A stretch of 64,000 nucleotides of DNA from Deinandra increscens subsp. villosa. Its lineage: Eukaryota > Streptophyta > Magnoliopsida > Asterales > Asteraceae. The notes under the pieces were generated by a model that did no database searches, was not told the origin of the DNA, and saw only the letters and a program-made list of their open reading frames with translations. Numbering within the stretch: the first letter of the stretch is position 1; every line of letters starts with the position of its first letter. Shown piece after piece: positions 1 through 11,257 of the stretch. A program made the position numbers and the translations under genes. Where the stretch lies: the NCBI GenBank assembly GCA_039602395.1, contig JBCNJP010000023.1, forward strand, positions 24,177,467-24,241,466, given 5' to 3'.

Positions 1-572
1 TTAATTATTACTATATACCAAAAATACAATTCAACATTTTATATTTAATACAAAAGATTTCAAAATATAGAATTCAAAATTATATTTAATACAAAATTAA
101 ATATTTTATTTCATGTTAACAAATTAACAAATTAATATTTATAGAAAATCAATAAAAATAATTATCTTTCATGTGAATAATAATCGTTATGACAATTTAC
201 TTTTGAATATTGTTATGTTGCTTAATTTTATTACAATTAAAATGGTCGTGTCGGCAGTCTTACTGCTTTATAAAGCCAGATTTGAAACATGGCAAAATTG
301 ATCGATAAAAGGTCGACTAAAACCTACATTGCAACATCAAAAATAAAATATTAAATCGGTCAAACATGATTACTGTAATTACTAGAGCTATTACTTGATA
401 AACAAAATTCATATTGCCATAGCTCTTAAATTTGAACGAACTCAGCATTGTTTTAGCATAGCCAAAATTGATAATGAATTATGTCATTCATAATTTTTAA
501 ACTTCGCATTGTACTGATCTCATCTTACGAACTTAATATTCAACACGTGTATTACACGGGTTACTAACCTAG
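1..572 (+). mobile_element. Helitron, 3' terminal part (non-autonomous or truncated by window edge)
   Basis: The segment is AT-rich, has no coding frame, and ends in a short hairpin followed by CTAG, the canonical Helitron 3' terminus (hairpin, a few bases, CTRR). The next base is T (573), and position 573 is exactly where homology to the LTR of the neighbouring copia element resumes. In the intact LTR copy the equivalent junction is A (7280) then T (7281), so insertion was between A and T without target duplication, as known for Helitrons. The 5' end (expected TC) and the rest of the interrupted LTR lie outside the window. No Rep/helicase gene is visible here. Confidence 0.75.
542..572 (+). 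repeat. Helitron 3' hairpin and CTAG end
   Basis: Stem arms AACACGTGT (542-550) and ACACGGGTT (554-562) pair with one mismatch around an ATT loop. Six bases then separate the stem from CTAG at 569-572. This arrangement matches the Helitron termination signal. Confidence 0.75.
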
Positions 573-1562
573 TAAATAAATAAAATTAATATCTAATTAA
601 TTTAGTTATACCTTAGCGGGATCCGAGCAACCGCTCGAGACACCCTGATTCAACGGACTGTCGCTAGTACGAACTGAGACGTCCGACTCGAACCTGCGAG
701 ACAGATCGTCAACGGTGGCAGCGGCAATGGTGGCGGCGGTGGTAGGGTTACCACGAGTGGTGGTGACAAAACCTTCTCCACCGGGATCGCGACAGGAACG
801 GTCCCTACGAAGATCTCGTCACCGGTGACAGACGATGACGCGCTGACGGTGGCCGGCGGGTAGAGTGGTGCGGGCCACGAGGAAGGGACAGGGCGCGGTG
901 GCCTTGGCTGCGTTGGCAGCGCGAGGACCACCGGCCAGCGATCGACCGCGGTGCGGCGGCGGCGGCTTGGGCCGCGGCTGTGGCTCGGGTTGCGGCTTCG
1001 GCTTCGGCTTGGGCTGCGGCTTCGGCTCGGGCTGCAGCGGCTTCTTTCTCGAGACGATCACATACACTAGCAAGACGGGGATGCATCGGAAACGCGAGGG
1101 ATCACAGTGGCGGTGGTGGCGCCGAGCGGAGGAGGGCGACGGCTAGGGGGAGCCGGTTGGGAATTGGCACAGAGAGAGAGAGAGAGAGAGGTGGAGAATT
1201 AGGGTTTTTTACTTGGTTTGCAATTCACCTCCCTCTCCCTATTTTATAAAACAATCGCGGACCGGGGCTCTGACGGACTGGGCCCGGTCGCGATTTCCAT
1301 TAATCCACCATGTTGATCAGTCTGTTAATCCGGTAATAACTGATCAGCCCGTCTATTTATTTTACGAGCGTTTTTAGCCGAATTAATTTTGTCATTTTAA
1401 TTAAATAAATAATCAAGTATTTATATTATTGACCCCATAGTTCGTTTTAATACTGGTTAACAATTAATTAGATTTATAGTCCGTTGATCCGGGTGTAACT
1501 CTTACGGGTCAATGTCGGTCGGGTTCGTTAATTTGTCGAGTCAGGACAGCTTATTTCCAACA
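573..1562 (-). repeat. 3' LTR of copia element 1 (interrupted by Helitron)
   Basis: It matches 7281-8290 nearly throughout, including the GC-rich tract (about 650-1150), the GA-rich run, and the ending ...TTTCCAACA. The copies differ by scattered substitutions and small indels, so insertion is not recent. Short plus-strand frames here come from the GC-rich tract and are not treated as genes. Confidence 0.9.
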
Positions 1563-1575
1563 GTCTCCCACTTTG
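1563..1575 (-). other. Polypurine tract of copia element 1
   Basis: On the minus strand the sequence CAAAGTGGGAGAC lies immediately before the 3' LTR. This is the expected position of the plus-strand primer used in reverse transcription. Confidence 0.75.
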
Positions 1576-2384
1576 ACTGAACGCGACAGTTTTACGAGCG
1601 CAGTCAGAGGCACTCTAGCTATGCATGGCTACACCGACCAATATTGACACTTTAAGTCGTCAGCCAAAGTATATCTGATTGACGATCAAGCAGACTTATG
1701 ACTTGTGCATTCATTGTCATACGTTCCTTTCTGTACAAGACATTGATGAATTATGAGACATGGACTCTCAAATATGATTCATCGATTTTCATTCTCGATA
1801 CAATTCGAAGTGATCCAACAAACACACAGTAAGTTCGGGTGAGGCCTCACACTTATCACTTGGAACCAACGAGGGCGCCGTTATGTCTAACAGTTGCCAA
1901 AGCAAGTGTACAAAATTCCTTGTTGAGGCATACAGCTCCCACTAAACCTCAGAGCCATTCCCAAAAGTAACCTTTATGGTTGGCAGTTACGCGACAACGT
2001 TAGGCTACAATCAAAGAATGTTCTTTAGTAGAAGGAAGTTCGAATATACGTCTCAGGTCTAAGGATACATTAGAGCATGCATTAATCAAGCACGCAAGAC
2101 TTCCATGTTTGCATTGCATGATGCGAGTTACATCCAACGTCATTCACCAATGAGGTCCATGAGTTTGAACGTTAAATGACTTTAAGGTTCAAGTAGTCAC
2201 AATAGTCTTACTTTAGTATAGCTCCCACTAAACTAATCGACTACGTACATTTAGGACAAAATCTATTGTCCAATTAAACATATTAATATTGAACACAGTT
2301 ATGTAATTCATTATTGCATAAAATAGATGGAATAAGAATAATATAGATAACTGTTGGTGTTCATACATCCAATTACTAAATCAA
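1576..2384 (-). other. Non-coding 3' region of copia element 1
   Basis: This stretch lies between the RNase H end and the polypurine tract. I see no open coding frame or recognisable motif beyond its position as the element's 3' untranslated segment. Confidence 0.5.
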
Positions 2385-4293
2385 AACATGTCTTTAGCTA
2401 ATCTAAGCCCTATCGCTTCTCTGTGGCGTACATGAGTCTCCTGAGTCATAGGCTTAGTGAAGGGATCATCTAAGTTTTTGATCTGTGTGTACTTTGCTTA
2501 TTTTAATTTCAGTTCTGTCGACCACTTCTCTTATGTAGTGGAATTTCCACAGAATGTGCTTGGCCTTCTTGTGAGACCCTTGCTCTTTGGCTTGAGCTAT
2601 AGCGCCTGTGTTATCGCACAACATCTCGATTGGCTGCCTAATGCTTGGCACGGCATCGAGATCGGATATGAACTTCTTCATCCACACAGCTTCCTTAGCA
2701 GCTTCTGAGCCGGCTATGTATTCGGATTCAATAGTAGAATCTGCTACTACTGGTTGTTTGGAGCTTCTCTAGGAAACAACCCCTCCGTTAAGAGTGAATA
2801 CGAATCTCGAGTGTGAGCGAGAATCATCTCGGTCAGTCTGAAAACTAGCATCAGTGTAACACCTTACACTGAGCTCTTCATCAACACCTCTGTATACGAG
2901 AAACATATCAGTGGTGTTTCTCAAGTATTTCAATATGTTCTTAACAGCAGTCCAGTGAGCTAGTCCTGGCGTTTGCTGGTACCGACTAGTCACACTCAGT
3001 GCATACGAGACATCCGGTCGTGTGCAGAGCATGGCATATATGATAGATCCAATAGCAGAGGCAAATGGGATCGATGCCATTTCGCTTATCTCTTGCTCCG
3101 TTTTAGGTGCTTGAGATTTGTCCAAGATTGTTCCCTTAGTCATGGGAACGGATCCTTTCTTGGAGTTGCTCATGTTGAACCGAGCTATGATCTTATCAAC
3201 GTATGTGCTTTGACTGAGACCTAAAAGGCGCTTAGATCGATCTCTATGAATTTTAATTCCCAGAATGTAAGCGGCTTCTCCAAGATCTTTCATAGCGAAA
3301 CAAGATGAAAGCCATTTCTTAACTTCGTTAAGCATGGGTACGTTGTTCCCTATGATCAGTATATCGTCTACATACAGTACGAGAAACGATACAACGCTCC
3401 CACTTGCCTTTCTGTAAACACAAGGTTCATCTTTATTTTGATCAAAACCAAACTCTTTGACCTTTTGATCAAAACGAAGATTCCAGCTTCGAGATGCTTG
3501 CTTGAGTCCATAAATGGACTTGCTTAGCTTGCAAACCTTATTTGGATTCTCTGGATCGACAAAACCATCAGGCTGAACCATGTAGACATCCTCTTCGAGT
3601 TGTCCGTTCAGGAAAGCGGTTTTGACATCCATTTGCCATATCTCATAATCATGGTATGCAGCTATGGCAAGGAGAATCCTAATCGATTTGATCATGACAA
3701 CGGGCGAGAAGGTTTCATTATAGTCAATCCCTTGGGTTTGAGTGAAACCTTTCGCTACAAGCCGTGCCTTGTAGGTTTGCACATTCCCATGCATGTCAGT
3801 TTTTCTCTTAAAGATCCACTTGCTCCCTACTGCCCGTGTACCGGGGGGTAGCTCAATCAAGTCCCAGACATGATTGTCACGCATGGATTGCATCTCAGCG
3901 TTCATGGCTTCAAGCCATTTATCAGATTCCAGATCTGACATAGCAGCTTTGTAGTTAGTAGGCTCATCGTTAGAATCGACTATTAACAGAACGTCAAAAG
4001 CCTCATGATAGCCAAGGTATCTATCAGGCCCTTTGCGTGTCCTTTCGCTCCCTACGAACGCTTGTGCTTGTGCTTGGGTCTGATGGTGCGACAACTATTT
4101 GTCGGTCAGACGCAGCGACCGTCTCAGGGTTAGGTGTATCTCGAATTTCTTCAAGATTCACTGGATCGCTATTTGTTCCTCGAGTAAGAAACTCTTTCTC
4201 AAGGAATTTACCTTTCCTTTTGATGGAAATAGTATTTACATCAGGATGGTAAAAGTAATAACCGGTATTACTATAGTATCCAACGAAAGTCAC
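2385..4293 (-). pseudogene. Reverse transcriptase-RNase H of copia element 1
   Basis: The main frame is 4094-2769 (441 codons). It carries the copia RT domain: NHVWDLIELP near residue 75, KARLVAKGFTQ near 109, motif A QMDVKTAFLNG with Asp about 155, and the catalytic YVDD at about 241-244. RNase H begins near residue 410 with CYTDASF. A TAG stop at 2769-2771 replaces a codon in the conserved VSW(R/K)S stretch. RNase H then resumes in the same family sequence (LCDNTGAIAQA, KHILWKFHYIRE), and a further frameshift near 2465 precedes the last residues, traceable to about 2388. The 4293-4024 frame holds the integrase-RT linker (TFVGYYSNTGYYFYHPD). In life it would copy the element RNA into DNA inside virus-like particles. 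This copy looks inactive. Confidence 0.9.
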
Positions 4294-4413
4294 CTTTTCA
4301 CCTCGGGGATCGAGCTTGTTGTCAGATTCGCTGGTGGCATAAGCATCACATCCCCATACCCTGAGGTATGATAGTTTAGGAAGAGAACCATGCCATATCT
4401 CATATGGGGTCTT

Positions 4414-5100
4414 CTATACTTTCTTGGTTGGTGCCAGATTTATTAGGCGAGCAGCAGTCAAGATGGCATATCCCCAAAAGGAATGTGGCAAGGTGGTCCT
4501 GCACATCATCGATTGAACCATGTTAAGTAGAGTTCGATTTCTCCTTTCACTTATGCCATTTAACTGGGGTGTGCCAGGAGGAATAGGTTGTGAAACAATT
4601 CCACATTTCTTCAGATGATTCAGGAATACAGCGCTTAGGTATTCACCACCACTATCAGATCGAAGTATTTTAATAGCTCGACTCAGCTGATTTTGTACTT
4701 CTTTTTGAAACTCTTTGAACTTTTCAAAAGTTTCATGCTTGTGTTTCATCAGATAGATATAGGCATATCTGTTGTAGTCATCGATGAAAGTCACAAAGTA
4801 CCGTTCATGATTTCTCGTTTCGGTTCGAAAGGGTCCACACACGTCGGTGTGAATAATGCATAACAATCCCTGGGCCCGTTCACCTGTATGGGTGAAGGGT
4901 GACTTGGTAAGTTTACCAGATAAGCATGACTCGCATTCATCGAAGGAATCTGCATCTTGGGATTCAAGAATCCCAGCAGTTTGCAACTTCTTGATGTGGG
5001 CCTTGCTTATGTGACCAAGCCTATGGTGCCATAACGAGGATTCGTTACTATCAGCTTTGCTTCTTTTAGAAACATGATAGAGCTGGTCGTTTTTTTGAAC
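4414..5100 (-). pseudogene. Integrase of copia element 1
   Basis: The frame 4986-4414 carries the end of the GAG-pre-integrase zinc region (CESCLSGKLTKSPF). It then has the rve core with catalytic D48 (IIHTDVCGP), D111 (RSDSGGEY) and E147 (NGISERRNRTLL), a D-D35-E spacing. Upstream remnants (SLWHHRLGHISK) can be read back to about 5100 across stops. A stop at 4414 separates it from the RT frame. The enzyme would insert the cDNA into host DNA. Confidence 0.88.
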
Positions 5101-5202
5101 GTCTATCTCATATATACCATGTCAAGGTTTAGCCTCGAAATAAAAGATATCATTAAGGTAAGCAGAAATCAAATTTCCATTAAATTTATACCGAAAACCT
5201 TG

Positions 5203-6246
5203 TTAAAACAATGAAGAGACAGAAATTATGTTTCTGGATAAACCAGGTGCATACAAACAGTTAACTAGAGTAACTACAAGGCCAGAAGAGCATGAAAAAT
5301 AATATGTGCCGGTAGCAAGTACTGGGACCTTTTTCCCGTCACCAACGATGAGGTCCATGCAGCCTTGTTCTGTCTTCTTCCACTTTTCAGGTTCCTGCAA
5401 AACATTAACGATGTGGTAACTACATCCAGTATCAAATACCCATGAATTGGAGGAAACAGTGAAATGTTCAATAACTTTTATTGACATACCTGATGAGGAA
5501 CCCTTATTAGGGTTCTTGGTCATCTTTAGCTTTGCAAGATAAACAGGACAGTTGCGTCGCCAGTGTCCCATTTTGTTGCACTCATAGCACAGGCGCTCCT
5601 CGGGAGGCCGCACCTGTGGTTTCTTGCCTTTGCCTTCTTTAACCTTCTTGGCTTTGGAGATCTTTGTATTAGCAACTCTGAGCACGTCCGGCGTGGTCCT
5701 GATCTTCACGTTGGGTATCAACGGAATAACCTCCTCGATCGACTGAGGCGAACAATTAATCGCAAGAATACGATAATGTTCAGGCAAAGATCTGAGTACT
5801 ACATCAAGAGCCATCCCGTCAGAGATGGAGTAGCCAAGGTCGATCAGTCTGTCGCGATACGCTTTCATCAGCACGACATGATCGTATGGTGAGGAGTCGT
5901 TAGCCATAGAGCAGTTCACGAATTGTGAAAGTGCATCAGCTCGCTCAGTCCTCTGACCTAACTCAAATAAATCCTTGAGTTTACGCATGATGTCATAGGC
6001 AGACATCCCCATGAAATTGTACCGATAATCCTGAGTCATGCTAGATAACATCAGGTCAGTGACGTCCTTATCATCGTCAGTGTGCTTTTGGAGCTCAGAT
6101 CGCGAGTTATCATTTAACAAGTAAGATGGAATACTCGCGATAGGTCGGTCAATGACATAGAGTTTCCCGAAGAGCCTTAAAAGGTTCCTCAGGGTAGTCT
6201 GCCATGTGAGAAAGCCAGTCTCAGTGAAGGGGTCGAGTTGTACCAT
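5203..6246 (-). pseudogene. Gag and protease start of copia element 1
   Basis: This is a 347-codon frame starting at an ATG. Residues 1-200 resemble the copia Gag (UBN2-like) region. A CX2CX4HX4C zinc knuckle (CYECNKMGHWRRNC) is at 220-233. The pepsin-like protease begins near 265 with WVFDTGCSYH, where DTG is the catalytic triplet; most copia members have DSGAS here. The frame stops at 5203 inside protease, so the polyprotein is broken. Gag binds and packages the element RNA; protease matures the polyprotein. Confidence 0.9.
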
Positions 6247-7087
6247 TGAACTTAATGGAGGTGTGTTTTCATTAGCCTTCTGAAATAAGCAAAGTAGATA
6301 TAAATTAGTATTTTCGATGTTTTATATTTCTTTAAAAAAAGTTGGTAAAGTTTATTTTAAGAAATCGAGAATTCGTTTAGGCGACATCACTTGAGACCGC
6401 CAAATAAACCTCAGGAGCAAAGCCGTGTAAACAAACTGACAACGCTTGTCAATTATGAGACTCGAGTCACAACTCTCGGTATGAGGCCGCTATATACATA
6501 CAATTGTATTTTGCGATACGTTTAGCCTCATCCGTACCCACTTTAGTAATATACATCTGTGGCGCGGTGTTGAAATACTCCAACACCACGAACATATATG
6601 TCTAAAGCGATAGTAATCCTAAATGGTCGAAGGATTGATGACACGGTGTTAAAATACTCCGATTCAGCCAAGGAGGCAACTCCGTGCGTTCTTGGATCCG
6701 ATTCAGCTCCCACTTGCTTCGACATCCCTTCGGCGTGTGTCCAGTCTTCGAGTCTTGGTTTTTACAAAATTTACAATTACAAAAATAGTAACCTAGCTCT
6801 AGATTTTGTACAACTTTGAAACCCTAAAACCCGGTCCAATAAACCAAAATTCGAAATACATAAATGGGCCAAAACAATTGGGCCAACCAGAGAAAAAAAA
6901 ACACGTCACGACATAAACAATTATGCAATTTTAAATAAGGGGTCGGCCGTAACACACAATAATAAAATTTAATATAATTAAAACTAAACAAGTAAAATTA
7001 AATCTAATTCGCAATTTGGATTTAATTCAATAATTGCGAATTCCCTGTTACTAACAGACCGGTTCTGGTTTGCGCGCGGTGATAATG
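6247..7087 (-). other. Leader (5' UTR) of copia element 1
   Basis: About 840 bp lie between the primer-binding site and the gag start. I see no conserved frame. It would hold packaging and translation signals, none of which I can pinpoint. Confidence 0.5.
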
Positions 7088-7099
7088 GCTCTGATACCA
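7088..7099 (-). other. Primer-binding site, copia element 1
   Basis: The minus strand reads TGGTATCAGAGC, complementary to the 3' end of plant initiator tRNA-Met. It lies one base inside the LTR end at 7101. Confidence 0.9.
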
Positions 7100-7304
7100 C
7101 TGTTGGGTTTTACAGTGGATATCCGGGTTACCGATTTTAATTTTTTGATTAAAACCGATTAAATATAAATTAATACTATATTAATTTGGCAGCGGAAACG
7201 ATTTAAATAAAACACACGAATATTACTGCAACAGGATCAATCATCGTACACGACAAACACAGAAAAATATTTATTCAAAATAAATAAATAAAATTAATAT
7301 CTAA

Positions 7305-7835
7305 TTAATTTAGATATACCTTGGCAGGATCCGAGCAACCGCTCGAGACACCCGGATTCAACGGACTGTCGCTAGTACGAACTGAGACGTCCGACTCGAA
7401 CCTGCGAGACAGATCGTCAACGGTGGTGGCGGCCATCGGTGGCGGCAGCGGCAATGGTGGTGGCGGTGGTAGGGTTACCACGGGTGGTGGTGACAAAACC
7501 TTCTCCAGCGGTATCGCGACAGGAACGGTCCCTACAAAGATCTCCTCACCGGTGACAGACGGTGACGCGGTGACGGTGGCCGGTGGGTAGAGCGGCGCGG
7601 GCCATGACGAAGGGACAAGGCGTAGTGGCCTCGGCTGCGCCGGCAGCGCGAGGACCACCGGCCGGCGATCGACTGGCGGTGCAAAAGAGGCAGCGGCGGC
7701 GGGGGCTGTGGCTCGGGTTGTAGCTTCGGCTTCGGCTCGGGCTGCGGCTTCGGCTCGGGCTGCAGCAGCTTCTTTCTCGAGACGAGCACATACACTAGCA
7801 AGACGGGGGTTTCCATCGGAAACGCGAGGGATCAC
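7305..7835 (-). other. Gene-like open frame inside the LTR (Ala/Arg/Pro-rich)
   Basis: About 176 codons stay open on the minus strand downstream of the LTR TATA box. The frame is rich in Ala, Glu and Arg first (LEKEAAAARAEAAARAEAEA), then Pro and Val. It has no ATG at its head (GTG at 7835); the nearest ATG (7816) is in another frame. In the left LTR the homologous stretch is split by indels. A consensus donor AAG/GT follows at 7320/7319. It could be a captured host first exon or merely a GC-rich R-U5 region. I do not recognise a protein family. Confidence 0.3.
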
Positions 7836-7967
7836 GGAGGTGGTGGTGGCGTCGATCGGAGGAGGGCGGCGGCTAGGGGAAGCTGGCTGGGAATCGGCGC
7901 AGAGAGAGAGAGAGAGAGGTGGAGAATTAGGGTTTTTGACTTGTTTTGCAATTCACCTCCCTCTCCC

Positions 7968-7976
7968 TATTTTATA
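7968..7976 (-). promoter_or_regulatory. TATA box of LTR promoter
   Basis: The minus strand reads TATAAAATA, about 30 bp ahead of a CT-rich, AACCCTAA-containing leader typical of plant 5' UTRs. The same block is present in the left LTR near 1240-1250. Confidence 0.6.
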
Positions 7977-8480
7977 AAAAAAACGCGGACCGGGACTCTG
8001 ACGGACTGGGCCCGGTCGCGATTTCCATTAATCCACCATGTTGATCAGTCTGTTAATCCAGTAACAACTTATCAGTCCGTCTGTTTATTTTACGAGCGTT
8101 TTTAGCCGAATTAATTTTGTCATTTTAATTAAATAAATAATCAAGTATTTATTTAATTGACCCCATAGTTCGTTTTAATACTAATTAACAATTAATTAGA
8201 TTTATAGTCCGTTGACCCGGGTGTAACTCTTACGGGTCAATGTCGGTCGGGTTCGTTAATTCGTCGGGTCAGGACACCTTATTTCCAACATAAAGAACTT
8301 TTGTAATTCATAATTTGATGGTTGATTTTGACTGAAATTAAAGTATTTTCGTTTGGAGGCATTTTCCAAGCTTTCTAGTGCCGGTATTTGGCCTAGGTTT
8401 ACTAACGTTGGTAATTGACGTTAGGGTTCATCGTTCTTGACATAGATCAAGTTTGATTATCTATCCATCACTCTATCAAG

Positions 8481-8493
8481 TGGTATCAGAGCC
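8481..8493 (+). other. Primer-binding site of relic A
   Basis: TGGTATCAGAGCC matches the complement of the initiator tRNA-Met 3' end and directly precedes the gag ATG at 8494. Confidence 0.85.
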
Positions 8494-8853
8494 ATGTATC
8501 GGAAGGACCACCGTGATCATCGATGTAGATTCGCCGCCGGAGGCAACATCGACTTTCACCGTGATCCTCGAGATGTAGAGGAGATTGAGAAATCGCAACA
8601 ACGAGTTCGTGAACTCGAGATGCATCTGTGTTATGAAGACACACCCAGGTACGATGAAGACGGGGTGATGTCTGACGCTGAAGAATGTTTGTTGATCCAA
8701 ACGCTTCTGGGTTGGGTTACTCTTCCGTTGGCCGCTTCCCCTCCGACACGACTCGTAAGATCCGCAAGACCCATTTGTCTGGCCGCTGCTACTGCCATTG
8801 TTGCAGCTCACGCTCCGCCACCACTCCCGGCTCGCACCTGTCGTAGTCCATAG
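8494..8853 (+). pseudogene. Gag N-terminal fragment, relic A
   Basis: The 119-codon frame begins at the ATG right after the primer-binding site. Residues about 22-45 (DPRDVEEIEKSQQRVRELEM) form a charged, heptad-like helix like the N-terminal helix of plant gypsy Gag. An acidic stretch (YDEDGVMSDAEE) follows. The Gag core and zinc knuckle are absent. The protein on the opposite strand at 11244-10909 is homologous. Confidence 0.6.
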
Positions 8854-9459
8854 ACTCATGTTGAGCGGCTACATATGAAGAGATTATATTTTTATCTCCG
8901 AAATTGTGAAATCAAGTTGCTCACGTTAGGGGTACTTTCGGTCTACGACTCGTTATATTTTTGGAATTCAATTATGTTGGAATTCAGTTTTCACTTTGAT
9001 TTTGTCCGTGAATTTTTTGCGTTTAATGTGGAATCGGATACGGAGGCGAGTACATGAAATACTCCACATATTTCGTTTAATTGTTCCTACAGGTGTCGCA
9101 TGGGAATTTGACTTCAATTTTTATCATGATTGTGAGGTCAAAGAAATTTTAGTTCCAGCGATAGAATTAAATGGAGATACGGAAATTAATTATCAAACCT
9201 TTTTTAGGGGTTAACTTTGTGGAGAGGGTAAATAATGTTGGTAAAATAGTGATTAAATTTGGGGTCCTCCGTGGCATATGGGGAAAATATATGGATCTCA
9301 AAATTATGAACTTTCTGCATTAAGGGCACATGATCCTTTCCTATTTTATATGGATAGTTCAAACTTCAAACTTGAAGGACAAGTTGATGGAGTTATACGT
9401 GGGGGTTTATGGGATTTCTTGATTTGTCAGTATTTCTATAAGCTCCAACGTTACATGAT

Positions 9460-9640
9460 TTGTTCGAGGTGGTATGGTATGTCGTCCGCTTCAGAAAAAA
9501 TAGTGATGATCTCTTAGACGTTCTTAAGACTCGAGGACGAGTCTTTTTCGAAGAGGGGGAGAAGGAAAGGGATATGGAAGGTCTAGGTAGCCCAATAGAC
9601 CCAGGACCCGTTGGTTTATATTGTATTTTCTTGGGGCCGA
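9460..9640 (+). pseudogene. Pol C-terminal tail and PPT-like run, relic A
   Basis: The translation contains LDVLKTRGRVFFEEGEKE. In plant gypsy elements the last residues of Pol overlap a run like AAGAGGGGGAGAA, and that run is present here. Its homologue in element B lies at about 10200-10320 on the other strand. Confidence 0.55.
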
Positions 9641-10024
9641 CCCGAGCGACAAATGAGGATAAACTTAAAAAATGGGTTATGACGGTCTTGGTTGTGATGA
9701 CGTTAAGGAAAGGACGACGGGATGTACCGTTCGATCCGGGTGGCTTCCAGAGAGTTCCATTGGGTGTTAAAACTCGAGGACGAGTTCACTTGATATCATG
9801 GCGGATAGAAAACCCTTGATCTATGTCAAGGAATGAAACCTAGCTCCAAAACCCGGTGCTAGAAACCCTAGACACCAATTACCGGCTCTAGAAGAACACT
9901 TGGATAAACATCCAAAGTATATACGTATTATAAAAATTAACCAAATTCAAAAGACAATAATCAAGAGTTTAAATAGGAATAGAACACTTGCAAAACAAGA
10001 AACAAAACATAATTAAAAATAACC

Positions 10025-10471
10025 CTAATGGGCCGATTGGGTGGAGGCATCCCAAAACCAGTCCGGGCCCGAGTCTGGGTCGTCCTTGAGCAGCCCGTCA
10101 TCATTCTCCCCCTCTTCGAAAAACTCATCCTCGAGTTTCAATGTTGGATCAGGACCCCTGGGATAAAATGGAACGTTATGGTTTGTCTCTGGCGGATTTA
10201 AACATATACCACTCGGACCGGTGGGTCCCGGGTCTATCGGGTTACCGGGTCCTACCATCTCCTTTTCCCTCTCCCCCTCTTTGAAAAAGACTCGTCCTCG
10301 AGTCTTGAGAATGTCAAAGAGTTCGGTCCCTCTTCCGCGTGGACTTACATATATTGAGGAACCATACTTTCTTAAATCAATATTATGGATTGGGAAGTTC
10401 ACAAAAATATCAAGTATGTTATTCCAAGATCGAGTGTACAAGAATACATCAGGCCCTCTAGTAGCTTGCAC
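10025..10471 (-). pseudogene. Pol-tail-like frame of mini element B
   Basis: A 148-codon frame holds two copies of the tail motif: KTRGRVFFKEGE and LEDEFFEEGENDDG. Each overlaps a G-rich PPT-like run, suggesting a local duplication of the 3' end. The last motif abuts the LTR. No catalytic domain is present. Confidence 0.5.
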
Positions 10472-10908
10472 ATTTTTACTAGAGTTCTCAAATTAAACCT
10501 TCAAAATCGAGACTTTGCCATACTTGACGCTCCTCCCCTTATAAACTTCACTTATCTCCAAATTTTGAAAATTCCATCTTTGTGGATACTTAAAAAAGTC
10601 AAACTGGCACCCAATTATTGTGGATAAATTAACTTCTCCAAAAAAAAATTGCCATCAAATTCTTTTTGGATATTCCACAAAATTCGAAATACCAAATTTT
10701 GTTTCAAAATAACACTATCAGTAAGTCAATCAAGAATTTTCAACAGCAATCGCAATTTTTGTGGAGACCCAAAAATCTCGTACCTACACCCAGCTTGCGA
10801 CATTCCAAATTTATTTAAAAGAAGCACACCAAACCTGCTATTGAAACAGGATTCTTCAAATTTTGTGTTTGCGGTTTTTGCGAATATTATGGCATCCAGA
10901 TTTTGCGG

Positions 10909-11244
10909 TTACGGAGTGGTTGCCACGGAGGACACGTTCGGCACCAACGGGGAAGCATGTGGCGCCGATTGTCGGGATGTTGTGGACTGTGCAAGTCGCA
11001 ACGGTGAGGAAGCGGTTGGCGAAAAACTACGCCAGCCAAGAAACTCTTGAATACGCAAACACTCTTCCACATCGGGTTTAATCCCGTCGACATCATATCG
11101 AGATTCTTCATATGTTGGACGCAACTCGAGTTCATGAATTCGTTGTTGCAGCCTATCGATTTCTTCTACATCTCTCGGGTCACGATAGTAGTCATTGTTG
11201 CCTTCGGCGACGAATCTACGATGATTTCTATGGTGATCCGACAT
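10909..11244 (-). pseudogene. Gag N-terminal fragment of mini element B
   Basis: The frame begins with an ATG directly after the primer-binding site. It carries RDPRDVEEIDRLQQRIHEL, then YDVDGIKPDVEE, matching relic A. A frame running into low-complexity sequence follows, with no zinc knuckle. Confidence 0.6.
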
Positions 11245-11257
11245 GACTCTGATACCA
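11245..11257 (-). other. Primer-binding site of mini element B
   Basis: The minus strand reads TGGTATCAGAGTC, one mismatch from the usual initiator-tRNA complement, two bases inside the LTR end (11260). Confidence 0.75.

Larger units (their letters stand above)
573..8290 (-). mobile_element. Ty1/copia LTR retrotransposon 1 (degenerate)
   Basis: Two direct repeats (573-1562 and 7101-8290) flank a minus-strand interior. In order along the element it has a tRNA-iMet primer-binding site, leader, gag with zinc knuckle, protease, integrase, RT, RNase H and a polypurine tract. The order PR-IN-RT-RH defines Ty1/copia. The right LTR begins TG and ends CA on its strand (1190 bp). The left LTR lacks about 180 bp at its distal side because a Helitron interrupts it at 572/573. 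The element lies inside the LTR of an older gypsy-like relic, whose sequence starts directly at 8291. The left target-site copy is off-window, so the TSD cannot be checked. Stops break the ORF in several places. Confidence 0.92.
7101..8290 (-). repeat. 5' LTR of copia element 1 (complete, 1190 bp)
   Basis: On the minus strand it begins TGTTGGAAATAA and ends CCCAACA. It contains a TATA box at about 7970, a CT-rich leader, a GC-rich Ala/Arg/Pro-coding tract and a 5' splice-site-like AAG/GTATAT at 7320/7319. The outer 180 bp (7101-7280) are absent from the left copy because of the Helitron. Confidence 0.92.
8291..9790 (+). mobile_element. Small gypsy-like LTR element relic A
   Basis: The plus strand holds an LTR tail (8291-8480), a primer-binding site, a gag-like frame, and near 9500-9570 a pol-end/PPT-like segment (KTRGRVFFEEGE over a G-rich run). 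Each part has an inverted homologue in element B (9791-11609). Its LTR is cut at 8291 by insertion of copia element 1. At the right it stops near 9786 inside a second CTCGAGGACGAGTT motif, where element B begins. Confidence 0.7.

Noticed and set aside
650..1249. Several overlapping frames on both strands in the GC-rich LTR tract
   Set aside because: They arise from GC-rich, low-complexity sequence; frames are not kept between the two LTR copies.
4024..4371. Plus-strand frames over the integrase-RT linker
   Set aside because: They are antisense shadows of the copia polyprotein.
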